A stretch of DNA of 55,854 nucleotides from Pseudonocardiales bacterium (GTDB lineage: Bacteria > Actinomycetota > Actinomycetes > Mycobacteriales > Pseudonocardiaceae), in contig JAFAUB010000148.1 in assembly GCA_019243635.1 (NCBI GenBank), positions 1 to 55,854 of the forward strand. Reading direction: 5' to 3'. Positions 34,925 through 44,000 of the stretch are shown in pieces. Under the pieces are notes generated by a model, which saw nothing but the letters and a program-made list of their open reading frames with translations, had not been told where the DNA came from and made no database searches. The translations under genes and the position numbers were made by a program. Position 1 is the stretch's first letter, and the number at the start of each line of letters is the position of its first letter.

Positions 34925-35527
34925 TCATAGCCGCACCGTCGTGGTCAGGCGCACGATCGAGGGCCGACGTGGCGTCGAGCCGAAGCCGAACCGGACAGGT
35001 GGCCAGACGTCGGCCATGGCTCCGAGGCTCGTCCCCCGCCAGCTGGCGGTGACGGACACCAGCGGATGGAGATCCCAAGCCCCGTACCACTCCCTACGCC
35101 CGGCACCGGCGCTACCCCGGGTGCGCACACCAGGCAGCACGGCTCGGGCCAGCGGGTCCACCAGCGTGGCCCAGGCCGGAGCGGTCGCCACTGGGCGCGG
35201 CACCGCTCGCAGTAGCAGCCCGAGCCAGCCTCGCCCGCCGATGGTCAGGTCCGCTCGTAGCTGCCCGGCCATCACCGTCAGCCGTCCCGGCCGGCGGATC
35301 ACCTCGACCGGCGTCACCTCGACGCGATCGAAGCGGTAGGTGCCGGCGACGAAACGGGCGACCTCGTCATTCGGGGCGAACAGTGACCTCGTGCCGTCGG
35401 CGGCCTCGAGCATGACATCGCTCACCGGCCCGAAGGGCGACACCAGCCACCGTCCGATGACGGCGCGGTAGCCCGTCGTCGTGCCGAAGGCTGCGATCTC
35501 ACCGTCGAAGCGCCAGCACAAGTCCAT
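34925..35527 (-). CDS. Conserved hypothetical protein
   Basis: 200 aa from ATG 35527 (MDLCWRFDGEIAAFGTTTG); ATG 35560 is an alternative, but similar proteins I remember begin MDLCWRFDGE. Recognisable blocks are LFAPNDEVARFVAGTYRFD, LRAVPRPVATAPAWATLVDP, RTRGSAGAGRREWYGA and PPVRFGFGSTPRRPS. There is no signal peptide, membrane helix or known catalytic motif. It is mostly predicted beta structure. The function is unknown. It stands alone, divergent from the next gene. Confidence 0.75.
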   Translation of the reverse strand: MDLCWRFDGEIAAFGTTTGYRAVIGRWLVSPFGPVSDVMLEAADGTRSLFAPNDEVARFVAGTYRFDRVEVTPVEVIRRPGRLTVMAGQLRADLTIGGRGWLGLLLRAVPRPVATAPAWATLVDPLARAVLPGVRTRGSAGAGRREWYGAWDLHPLVSVTASWRGTSLGAMADVWPPVRFGFGSTPRRPSIVRLTTTVRL

Positions 35528-35674
35528 GGCCGATCGTCGTGGCAAGGGGTGGGACGCCATCAGCCCGATGGTTCCAGGCCGGGACCGGTGCCGAGGAGCG
35601 CGGTCTCATCGCGCCCGGCCTCGCTCACGTATGGTTACGCATCTGGCCAGGTAAGGAGTTGTGGAGGAGTTCCG

Positions 35675-36187
35675 GTGATCAGCACGATCGAGGTTGCCGA
35701 CCAGGGCGCGACGCTGGCCTATACGTTCGAGGACCTGATGCGCTACCACGGGCCCGGCTCCCCCGGAGGCGTGGCACACGCCGTGAAGGTGATGGAACGG
35801 GGACTGCCGCTCCTGGAGCCGCGGGGTCTGCTGGAGCGCCGCGAGATCGAGGTCACGACGGCCTTCGCCGGCCCCGGTGCCCGCGATGCGTTCGAGATGG
35901 TCATCCGTGCGGTGACGGAGGGCCGGTACGTCGTCGACGATGCGATGGCGCGTCTCGAACTGGGACCGACGCGGGAGCGCTTCGTTTTCCGGCTCGGTTA
36001 CCGAGGGCGCAGCGTGACGGTGGTGCTTCGCGAGGGATATGTGGGGGAGGAGTTCATCGCGCTGGCTCGTACGGCGGAGCGGACAGCGGAGCAGGAGAGC
36101 CGCCTGACTGTGCTGAAGCGCGAGATGGCTGAGCTGCTGCTGGCCACTCCCGCGACCGAGGTGTACGACGTAGCCGGCGGGGCCTGA
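35675..36187 (+). CDS. Hypothetical protein
   Basis: 170 aa. GTG 35675 is supported by GGAGGAG 5-11 nt upstream. The sequence starts with VISTIEVADQGATLAYTFED, then LMRYHGPGSPGGVAHAVKVM, and contains EIEVTTAFAGPGARDAFEMV and RSVTVVLREGYVGEEFIALA. It is a soluble alpha/beta protein with a clear beginning and an even charge pattern. I do not recognise the family. The HGPGSPGG segment may be a ligand-binding turn. The neighbours on both sides are also uncharacterised. Confidence 0.7.
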   Translation: MISTIEVADQGATLAYTFEDLMRYHGPGSPGGVAHAVKVMERGLPLLEPRGLLERREIEVTTAFAGPGARDAFEMVIRAVTEGRYVVDDAMARLELGPTRERFVFRLGYRGRSVTVVLREGYVGEEFIALARTAERTAEQESRLTVLKREMAELLLATPATEVYDVAGGA

Positions 36188-36242
36188 CGCCGACGGCTTT
36201 CCTCGTCGTGGGCCGTGTCGCGCCGCCGTCCATCTCGCTGGG

Positions 36243-36740
36243 TCAGTCGACTTTTGTCCAGACGTTGCACCAGCGGGTCTGGAACGCGCCGTCGCTGGGG
36301 GGGATCGTCACGGTGGCCGGGCCCCGCCCGAGGTTGTTGGCGATGATCGAGTGGGTGCCGCTGCGGGTGTCCTTGAGCCGCTCCCAGTAGCAGTCCAGGT
36401 GGCCGGAGGGCCCGGTGGTGCGGTAGGTACCCGGGGCGATGTCCGTGCCCACCATGAACCGGCCCTCGCCGAGGGTGGTCGCCAGGCCCGGCGGGAGCGC
36501 CGGTGGCGCCGGCACCGTCTGCACCCGACGGTGCACCGTGGCTGTGGGGGCTGGATCGTGGCGGTTGACGATGACAGCGATGATGGCGAGGTTGGCGACG
36601 ATGGCGATGATGAACGCCAGCGGGGCCCCGACGGTGATCCACCGCTGCTTGTCGACGAGCTCGCCTGCCGCTGCCGGGGCATCACCGCTCGGCGGGGAGA
36701 CGGGCTGCTGGACCTGGGGGAGTGTCGGGGCTACGGCCAT
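36243..36740 (-). CDS. Membrane-anchored protein with extracellular CYWERL-type domain
   Basis: 165 aa; GAGAGAGG lies upstream of ATG 36740. A Pro-rich cytosolic start is followed by one membrane helix (LAFIIAIVANLAIIAVIV, ~40-65). The C-terminal ~85 residues contain GEGRFMVGTDIAPGTYRTTG, HLDCYWERLKDT and TRWCNVWTKVD. This small Cys-containing beta domain is frequent in actinobacterial surface proteins of unknown function. The two cysteines probably form a disulfide outside the cell. No operon partner is evident. Confidence 0.8.
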   Translation of the reverse strand: MAVAPTLPQVQQPVSPPSGDAPAAAGELVDKQRWITVGAPLAFIIAIVANLAIIAVIVNRHDPAPTATVHRRVQTVPAPPALPPGLATTLGEGRFMVGTDIAPGTYRTTGPSGHLDCYWERLKDTRSGTHSIIANNLGRGPATVTIPPSDGAFQTRWCNVWTKVD

Positions 36741-36881
36741 GTCGCCTCTCTCACGTGGCTGGTGTGTCAGCCGGTCGCCAGGACCGGTGCCGAGAAGATC
36801 GGCACCCGGCTCGCCATCGTTACAGAGGGAGGCTGGCTGACTACTCTCCGTCGTTGTCCGGCGAAGGCGCTCGGAGCGTGA

Positions 36882-37781
36882 CTAATGCCGCGTCGCGGTC
36901 ACGGTCCTGAGCGTGTCCAGAGTGAGATCGGCCACCTCGTGCATGCCGAGGGCGTTGGGGTGCATCGGGTAGGCCGGGCTGGTCGGGGTGGTGCCCTCCA
37001 CCCACTTCGTTCCGCGCGGCTGGCAGGCGTCGTGGCCCAGTGAACCGGCGTAGGAGTCGACGAATACCGCGCCATGGTCGAGGGCCTGGTCGGTCAGCAT
37101 GGCGGTGAGCCGCCGCTCGACCCCGTCCACGTAGGGCACGTCCCCGCGGGCGATCGGGAAGGCCGGATAGCACCCGAGGACCGGTGGCAGGAGCCGCAGG
37201 TAGCCCACCAGCAGCACCCTCGCGCGCGGGGAACGCGCCCGGATGCCCTCCAACACTCGGGCGACCCTGGGCGCGGCCGCAGTGATGAGCTGCGCGTAGC
37301 GGTCGGTGCCGCCGGCGGTGGCCTGTCGCTCGCACGGATCACCGGACGGGTCGGTGGCGCCGAGCCGGGCGCAGGTCATCCAGAGGCCACCGATGTCGAT
37401 GTCATTGCCACCGATGGTCAGTGTCACCAGGTCGGTGTCGGGGCGTAGGGCATCGAACTGCGGCGGGTTGGTGCCCCACCGCACCGGCTGGGGAGCCGTC
37501 ATGTCGCCGGTTATCGCGCCGCCGCAGCTTACGTCGGTGTAGTCGCGGATGCGCAGCGCCGCCGCGAGGCGCGCCGGGTAGTTACGGGTGGAGCGCAGGC
37601 AGCCGGCCGGATCGGCGCGCTGCTCGGGAATCCACGGACCCGACGCGTAGGAGTCACCGAGTGCAACGTAATGTCGCGGCGAGCCCACGATCGTGGCGGC
37701 CGCGGTGGTGGGGAACCCGAGCAGCGCCAGCGCGGCGGCGGTGACGGCACGGCGATACCTGGGCACGGGGCCTCCGGTCAC
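36882..37781 (-). CDS. Secreted SGNH/GDSL hydrolase
   Basis: 299 aa. A Sec-type signal peptide (AVTAAALALLGFPTTAAAT) is followed by block I HYVALGDSYASGP (Ser44 nucleophile), Gly block VSCGGAITGDM, block III LTIGGNDIDIGG (Asn) and the catalytic Asp/His region AYPMHPNALGMHEVAD. Six or more cysteines suggest disulfides, as in Streptomyces esterase and Rv0518-like lipases. It should cleave ester bonds outside the membrane. The start lies only 2 bp from the methyltransferase stop, making it the last gene of the lipid-synthase operon. It may act on the exported lipid product. Confidence 0.92.
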   Translation of the reverse strand: MTGGPVPRYRRAVTAAALALLGFPTTAAATIVGSPRHYVALGDSYASGPWIPEQRADPAGCLRSTRNYPARLAAALRIRDYTDVSCGGAITGDMTAPQPVRWGTNPPQFDALRPDTDLVTLTIGGNDIDIGGLWMTCARLGATDPSGDPCERQATAGGTDRYAQLITAAAPRVARVLEGIRARSPRARVLLVGYLRLLPPVLGCYPAFPIARGDVPYVDGVERRLTAMLTDQALDHGAVFVDSYAGSLGHDACQPRGTKWVEGTTPTSPAYPMHPNALGMHEVADLTLDTLRTVTATRH

Positions 37782-37783
37782 TG

Positions 37784-38836
37784 TCAGCCGTCCTTACGGG
37801 CCAGCACCCGGTAGGCGTTGCCGGCCCTGTGAGTGCGGCGCACCACCCGGCCGAGAAGCACGTCAAGGGCATACGCGGCGGCCATCAGCGGCCGGCCCAC
37901 GGCCCACACCGCGGTGTGCCGAAGTCGCCGCCAGCGGGTCGGTCCGGTGGCCAGCCAGGGCAGCCTCGGGTCGGGCGCGCACACGAGGAGCGCGAGTACC
38001 AGGCTCAGGGTCAGGTCAGCGCCCACCTGGTGGGCTGCGTCGCGTTCTACGGTCACCGGCGAAAACCCTCGGTCGGCCAGAGCCGCTACGAGATTGTCCA
38101 GCGGGATCATGTGCTGGTGCTGCGGCTGGAACCAGGGCATCCACCAGCGGCCGAGCACGCGACCTAGGCGGAAGTCGGGATCGGGCAGCTCCAGCAGCAG
38201 GTAGCCGCCCGTGGAGAGGATCTTCGCCGCCGTATCCAGCTCGTCCAGCGGCTCGCGGGTGTGCTCCAGGTAGTGATGCATGCTGACCACGTCATACCGG
38301 CTGGCCAGCTTATCGGCGAGCTCGGTGAACGTGCCCTGGTAGCCGCGGTCCACCCAGCCGCGTCGCTCGGCTTCGGAGATGCCGGCGCCCTGGTCGAGCC
38401 CGTCGAAGACGGTACCGGGCCAGATCTCTCGCGCTGTGTGGCAGAAGTGGCCGTGTCCAGCGCCGACATCCAGCCAAGCCTTGGGCGTGGTGAACGCTCG
38501 GAGCATCTCGACCCGCCCTTGGTAGGACTGTCCGTTCGAGGCGAAGATTTCCCCCATTCGCTGCCGGCCGAGGCCGTCGTAGAAGTCCCGGTAGTAGAAG
38601 TCCAGCCCCGCTGGGGTGAGGCGGGGGTTCTGGAAGATGTGTCGGCAGGTGCCACACTGCTCCAGGGTGAACCGACCCGGCTTTCGCTGGACGAGGTCGG
38701 AGCTCCGCAGCCGGACCGACAGGTCGGCGGACCCGCACCAGGGACAGGTGTCCCGGCGGGGTTCGAGAAACCGCTCGACGCCGGCGGCCAGCTCTGCCTG
38801 GTAGTACGGGCGGGCGGCCTCATACGGACCGGTCAT
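37784..38836 (-). CDS. Zinc-ribbon SAM-dependent methyltransferase
   Basis: 350 aa from ATG 38836, which overlaps the glycosyltransferase stop as ATGA; the open frame extends further but its translation inside the glycosyltransferase gene is meaningless. CPWC (31-34) and CGTC (61-64) form an N-terminal zinc ribbon as in sugar C-methyltransferases. AWLDVGAGHGHFCHTA (121-136) is the SAM-binding glycine motif. MHHYLEHTREPLDEL and GYLLLELPDPDFRLGRVLGR complete the class I fold. The C-terminal ~100 residues include a hydrophobic stretch. Given the preceding glycosyltransferase, it may methylate a sugar or polar head of the lipid product; this is inference. Confidence 0.88.
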   Translation of the reverse strand: MTGPYEAARPYYQAELAAGVERFLEPRRDTCPWCGSADLSVRLRSSDLVQRKPGRFTLEQCGTCRHIFQNPRLTPAGLDFYYRDFYDGLGRQRMGEIFASNGQSYQGRVEMLRAFTTPKAWLDVGAGHGHFCHTAREIWPGTVFDGLDQGAGISEAERRGWVDRGYQGTFTELADKLASRYDVVSMHHYLEHTREPLDELDTAAKILSTGGYLLLELPDPDFRLGRVLGRWWMPWFQPQHQHMIPLDNLVAALADRGFSPVTVERDAAHQVGADLTLSLVLALLVCAPDPRLPWLATGPTRWRRLRHTAVWAVGRPLMAAAYALDVLLGRVVRRTHRAGNAYRVLARKDG

Positions 38837-39999
38837 GTCAGTTTCTCCAGATGGTCGGCTGCGGCGGCGGCACCGCCGGCGGTGGTGAACGAGGTCTGTA
38901 CACGCCGCGCCGCGGCGCGATAGGAAGGGTCGTCGAGCACGGTGGTGATGGCATCGCGCAGCTCGGTGACGCCGACCCGGCCGAAGTGCACCCGGATGCC
39001 GGCGCCGGCGTTGACGACCTGTCCCGCGATCACCGGCTGGTCGTCGCGAATCGGGGCCACCACGAGCGGCACACCGTGCGCGAGTGCTTCGCACACCGTG
39101 TTGTGCCCCCCGTGGCACACCACCGCGTCCAGGTGCGGGAGCAGGTCGAGCTGTGGGACGAACTCGCGGACCAGCACGTGCTCCGGCACCGTCTCGACCA
39201 GGTCGGATGGGGCGACGACGATCGCCTGCAGCCGGTCGGCGAGCGGTGCGACGGCCTGCACCGCGGTGGCGAAGAATCGCCGGCCGACCTCCTGGTTGAC
39301 CGTGCCCAGCGAGACCAGGACGTGCTGACGGTCTCGGCACAGCCAGTCCCAGGGGAACCCGGTTCCACCCGTTCGCGTACCGATCGCCGGACCCACGAAC
39401 ACCCAGTGGCCGGGGAGGTCACCGATCGGCCCGACCAGCGTGGGCGTGCTGAACGCCAGCACCAGCTGGTCGGAGAACCGCAGATCGATGGGATCTGACA
39501 CGCCCACCTCAGCCTGGAGCTCGGTCAGGCGCTGCCGCGCCCATCCGCCCAGTTGCGGCATGGTGGAGAACTGGTCGGTCAGCTCCGCCGACGTGGTCGC
39601 CGAGGTCGCCCACGGTAGGCCGCGGCGGCGAGCGACGAGCGCGCCGGCCGGCGCCTGCTGGTCGGCCACCAGCACGTCCGGACGGAACTCGTCCACTGCG
39701 GCCGCCACGCCGGGCAACATCGAGACCGCCAGCGGGATCAGGAAATCCGCCCACAAGAAACGGAACGCCGCCGCGCCACGCAGGCCCAGCGAGCGGCGGC
39801 GGAGCTGAGCCAGCGTCTCGCCACCGAAGTCTGCCGCGACCGGGAGCAGCCTCGCCCCGGGTGGCAGCAGCGGACCGACGGTCTCAGCGTGCCCGGCCCA
39901 GGCGACCTGGTTGCCGCGGTCGGCCAGTTCCCGGCCGATGGCTACTGTGGGCATGATGTGCCCGACCAGCGGCGGCACCACGAACAGGAACCGGCTCAC
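38833..39999 (-). CDS. GT1-family (MGT/UGT-like) glycosyltransferase
   Basis: 388 aa. It is a GT-B fold. The N-terminal acceptor domain has RFLFVVPPLVGHIMPTVAIG and RPDVLVADQQAPAG. The C-terminal donor domain contains HVLVSLGTVNQE and VREFVPQLDLLPHLDAVVCH, then GGHNTVCEALAHGVPLVVAP and RDDQPVIAGQV, the nucleotide-sugar signature. Relatives glycosylate polyketides, macrolides, carotenoids and lipids. It overlaps its neighbours by 4 bp on both sides, so its synthesis is tied to the operon. It probably glycosylates the synthase product; the sugar is not predictable. Confidence 0.92.
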   Translation of the reverse strand: MSRFLFVVPPLVGHIMPTVAIGRELADRGNQVAWAGHAETVGPLLPPGARLLPVAADFGGETLAQLRRRSLGLRGAAAFRFLWADFLIPLAVSMLPGVAAAVDEFRPDVLVADQQAPAGALVARRRGLPWATSATTSAELTDQFSTMPQLGGWARQRLTELQAEVGVSDPIDLRFSDQLVLAFSTPTLVGPIGDLPGHWVFVGPAIGTRTGGTGFPWDWLCRDRQHVLVSLGTVNQEVGRRFFATAVQAVAPLADRLQAIVVAPSDLVETVPEHVLVREFVPQLDLLPHLDAVVCHGGHNTVCEALAHGVPLVVAPIRDDQPVIAGQVVNAGAGIRVHFGRVGVTELRDAITTVLDDPSYRAAARRVQTSFTTAGGAAAAADHLEKLT

Positions 40000-40793
40000 C
40001 GGATACCCGAGGGAGTCTGGGTGACAAACCAGTCCAGCACGATCTTGCGCAGCGCGGGCGACGCTTCCATCAGGACCGAGTGCCCGCAGCCCGCCATCAC
40101 CGTCAGCACGCAGTGCGGCAAGTATTCGTCGAGTTCACGAGCGTAGTCGACGACGTCGGAATGCTCGCCGTAAACCGCCCGCACCGGGCAGGTGAGGGTA
40201 CGCAGCCGGCTCATCGGGATCGCCCGAACTGTCGCCAGGTCAGCCAGGAACGTGGTGTGGTCCAGCAGGTTGTCGGCCGCATCCGCCAGCCGGGTCGCCT
40301 TGCGGCCGAGCCGGTCGAGCCAACGCCGCAGTGCACTCTCGTCGGCAGATGCGACCCTGCTGCGCTCGGCGGCGATCTGCTCGGCCCATCCGGTCACTCT
40401 GAAATGGGTCTCGATCAGCACCATGCTCGCCACCCGGTGGGGATGCGTGACCGCGAAGCCGAGCGCCACGGTGCCGCCGTAGCTGTTGCCGACCAGGTGC
40501 ACCGGACCTTTGACGCTCAGGGCGTTGAGCAGCGCGACCAGGTCGGCGACCGAGTCGCCCATCCGGTAGCCGGTGCGCGGGCGCTCGGACAGGCCATGGC
40601 CACGCAGGTCGTAGAGGATCACCTCGGCCCCGGCGTACGCCACCGGGTTGGCCAGCGTGTAGTAGAAGCTGGACAGGTTGTCCATGCCCAGCCCGTGGAT
40701 GAACACGACCGGGTGCTCCAGTCGGCGTGACTGGTGGCGTGGTGCCAGCTGCTGGACGTGGAACCGAATACCGCGCGCGATGATCTCAGCCAT
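39996..40793 (-). CDS. Alpha/beta hydrolase (thioesterase-like)
   Basis: 265 aa. FIHGLGMDNLSS is the oxyanion loop, LYDLRGHGLSERP a conserved turn, LVGNSYGGTVALG the nucleophile elbow (Ser), and VYGEHSDVVD and MAGCGHSVLMEAS hold the Asp and His. The gene lies between the ACP and the glycosyltransferase, overlapping both. Because neither synthase carries a thioesterase domain, this enzyme is the best candidate for chain release. An ordinary serine hydrolase with another role cannot be excluded. Confidence 0.9.
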   Translation of the reverse strand: MAEIIARGIRFHVQQLAPRHQSRRLEHPVVFIHGLGMDNLSSFYYTLANPVAYAGAEVILYDLRGHGLSERPRTGYRMGDSVADLVALLNALSVKGPVHLVGNSYGGTVALGFAVTHPHRVASMVLIETHFRVTGWAEQIAAERSRVASADESALRRWLDRLGRKATRLADAADNLLDHTTFLADLATVRAIPMSRLRTLTCPVRAVYGEHSDVVDYARELDEYLPHCVLTVMAGCGHSVLMEASPALRKIVLDWFVTQTPSGIR

Positions 40794-41082
40794 CGACCGC
40801 GCCCGCGAAGGCTGAACAATGCGCGATGTAGGTGACCAGCTCGCCGGTCGTCATCTCGATGATCTCGTCGAGCTCCTTGGCCGCGAGGAAGGCCACGAAG
40901 TCGACCCGGTCACCGTACCGTTGCGTGAGCATCGCGGCGAGCTTGACGAACTCGATGCTCTCCAGTTCGAGGTCCCCGTCGAACGAGGTGTCCATGCCGA
41001 TGTCGAGGCTCAGCGCGTACTCCGCGCCGATGATCTCGATGAGCATCACGCGAACCTCGGCCAGGATCTGGTCAGGTGTCAT
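40786..41082 (-). CDS. Discrete acyl carrier protein
   Basis: 98 aa from ATG 41082, with AGGAGGGGG upstream. MTPDQILAEVRVMLIEIIG is helix I. The attachment motif is DLELESIEFVKLAAML (Ser in ESI), and FVAFLAAKELDEIIEMTTGE is helix III. It should be phosphopantetheinylated, perhaps by the transferase domain at the end of PKS2. It overlaps PKS2 by 11 bp and the hydrolase by 8 bp. The ESIEF motif differs from the DSIKR motif of the ACP inside PKS1, so it may serve a different acyl substrate or a loading/unloading step. Confidence 0.92.
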   Translation of the reverse strand: MTPDQILAEVRVMLIEIIGAEYALSLDIGMDTSFDGDLELESIEFVKLAAMLTQRYGDRVDFVAFLAAKELDEIIEMTTGELVTYIAHCSAFAGAVDG

Positions 41083-44000
41083 CAGGTTGCCCCCTCCTGT
41101 GTGAGTCTCTGTGTTCGAGCGCGAGACCTGACGCCGCCGGCGAGGTCCAGGCCACCGCGTACGGCTCGGGCTCGGTGCCCACCTCGGTCTGCGTCCAGCT
41201 GCTGGACGCCCCCTCGCCAGCCGTGACCAGCAGCCGGTCTCCCTCGACCCGCTGGACCGCGAACTCGTGCGGGCGCCCGCCCAGCCCGGTGCCGGCGGCC
41301 TTGGCAACGGCCTCCTTGGCGGCCCAGAACCGGGTCACCCAGCCCGGCCGGCTCGGACCGGACGGACACAGGCCGTCGAGCAGGCCGCGTTCGGCGTCGG
41401 TGAGGATCGCCGCCACAGTGCGGTCATCCCGGTCCACGATCCGTTCGATGTCGATGCCCACACCGGCCGCGACCCCGTGAGGGCCGACCAGCGCTGCGGC
41501 CAACGATCCGGTATGCGCCAGGGACACCTCCGGCGTTTCGTCGAACGGTCCCGCCACCCGCGGCCGGCCCGAGGCGTCGTTGCTGACGGTGACCTCGATC
41601 GGGAACACCGGGCCGGCACCCGCGTCCCACAACCACTGCCGGACCGCGTCCTTGACCGCGATCCGGCCCAGCAGCCACTGCCGCGCCGCCCGCGGGGTGC
41701 GCCGCTGGTAGTCCGCGCGCTCGGCGGCGCTGAGATAGCGACGCATGACCAGCTCCCGGGTCGCCGGATCCGGCCACCGGTCCCGGACCAGGTACCACCC
41801 ACCGGGTTGACGCTGCGCGATCCGGTTGCGCTCCGGGAAGAGGAAGACCGGCCAGGTCACCTCGTCGGTATCGAACCGGCGGTCCCGCCACCGTTGGATG
41901 CGGGCCCACAGCCGGCCGTCCGCACGCCGCAGCTCCAGGTCGGCGACGACCTCGGTGGCGGAGACCGACCCGATCCGGACCACGCATCGCACCCGCTCGC
42001 CGGGCCCGGGAGGCGAGCCGTGGTAGTGCACCCGGTCGATCCCGGCCGGGAACGCGAGCCGATTCCGCGCAGCCCGCACCATGACCCAGAAGCCGAGCAG
42101 CTGCCCGGCGGTGTCCAGCAGCGCCCCCGGTGCGGGGGGAACGATCAGCTCACCGACGATCCCGTCGTCGGTGACCGGGCCAAGCTCGGTGACACCCTGG
42201 AAGGCCGGGCCGTGGAACATCCACCGGTCCTGGTACAGCCCCCGCGCGGTGACGTCGCAGGACCGGCTCCCGGTGAGCGGCGGAGAAGGCGCTGACAGCG
42301 TTGGGTGGTAGGTCGGGTAGTCGTCGGCGAGCAGCACCGTGCCGCGCGCGTAGCCGTCGAGCACCACGGTGACGTTGCCGTCCGGGTGCAGCGTTGTCCT
42401 GGTCGTGACGGTGACCGGCGGGGCGACCGCGAGCCAGCACAGCGCCCGGACGTCGCTGATCCCGACGACGGCGCGGCCAGGGCTCAGGGCCCGGGCGGCA
42501 TCCGCCATCAGCTCGAGCACCGTGGTCAACGGCACCACCGGGTACCGGTCGGCCGGTTCGGGCCAGCCGTCCGGCTGCCGGTAGAAGCAGTGGTCGGCGA
42601 GGTAGGGCATGGTCGCCAGGGAGAGGTCTCGCGTCGTGCCGGCCTGCCTAGGGGTGGTCCGTGCCCAGGAACCCACGACATCCGCAGCGGCGATTGTGGC
42701 GTCCCGCAGTGCCGCGTCGAACTCGGTCAGCACCGAGTGCCCTGCGGCGGGTAGCTTCGCCGGCAGTGCAGGAACACGCTGTGCCGGGGCGAGCGCCGCA
42801 ACGGTAGTGCCGAGCCGGACCAGCGGCGCGCCCAAGTCGAGGGCCACTGCGGGACCGCTTGACGCTGACCGCACCCGTGTCGCCCCCATCCGTGATGAGC
42901 AGGGCAGCCGGTCGAACCGGGGCTCCCAGCCCTCCACCCACAACGCGGCGGCGACCCGCCGGAGCTGGTCGAGGCCGCAGCGCCGAGAGGTGTTGGCGGT
43001 CACCGCGAGGTGCGGCAGGCCGGCCAGCGTGTCGGCGACGAACCCGGGCAGGCTGCCGGTGCCGACCTGGATGAAGGCCCGCACTCCCGCCTCGTGCAGC
43101 CGCCGGATCAGCGGACCGAAGCGGACCGGTTCGAGCAGGTGGCGGGCGATCAGAGAATGGATGGTCTCGGGCTGGTCGGGATACCGCTCGACGGTGGTGG
43201 ACGACCAGATCGGGATGGTCGGTGGGCGTACCGGCAGGTTGGCGAAGGTGTCCAGGATCCGGCGCAGGTAAGGCTCGAGCATCGGTGAGTGGAACCCGGA
43301 CCGGAAGGGCAGCACCTGACCGGTGACCCCGCGCGCCCGCAGCCGGTCCAGGACGGCGACCACGGCGGCTTCGGCACCACAGATGATCGACTGGTGTGGG
43401 CAGTTGTCGTGCGAGACCACCACCCCGACCACTGCGCCGATCGCCTCGGCGGCCTGGTCGGCCCCGCAGCCGAGCGCGGCGAACAGCAGGCCGGGGACCT
43501 GCAGCGTGGCTGGGTCGAACGAGGCGATGAGCTCCTCGACCGCGCTGCGCGGGTGGATGCAGGCGGAGGTCATCGCGTTCCATTCGCCCACGCTGTGCCC
43601 GGCCACCAGGTCGGGTATCACGTCGAGCTCGCGCAACGCCGCGTCGAGTAACCGGCCGACAGTGAACACGCCCAGGCCGTGCCGGCCGAGTACGGTGCTG
43701 TCGCCGAGCTGGGGGCGGGCCAGCCCGAAATGGTCGGCGACGTCGTCCACGCGGGGCTCGAACCCCTGCTCCAGCCCCGGGAAGACGAACGCCAGCTGAC
43801 CCGGCGTGGACGCCGAGCGCAACGGCGCGGCGGTGAACCAGATGTCCTCGCGGCCCCGCCACGGCGTGCCCTGCTCGAGAATCCTGCGGGCCAGCGTCAG
43901 CCGGCGCGCGGTGGGCGCGACGATCGCCAGCCGGCACGGCCCACCGGCTGGTGGGGCGCCTACGTCGTCCCGGTCGAGCAGGCCGGCATCCGGTACCTCA

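Noticed and set aside
38833..39340. N-terminal extension of the methyltransferase frame into the glycosyltransferase gene
   Set aside because: The extended translation is arginine-rich noise, while the ATGA overlap at 38833-38836 gives a normal coupled start.
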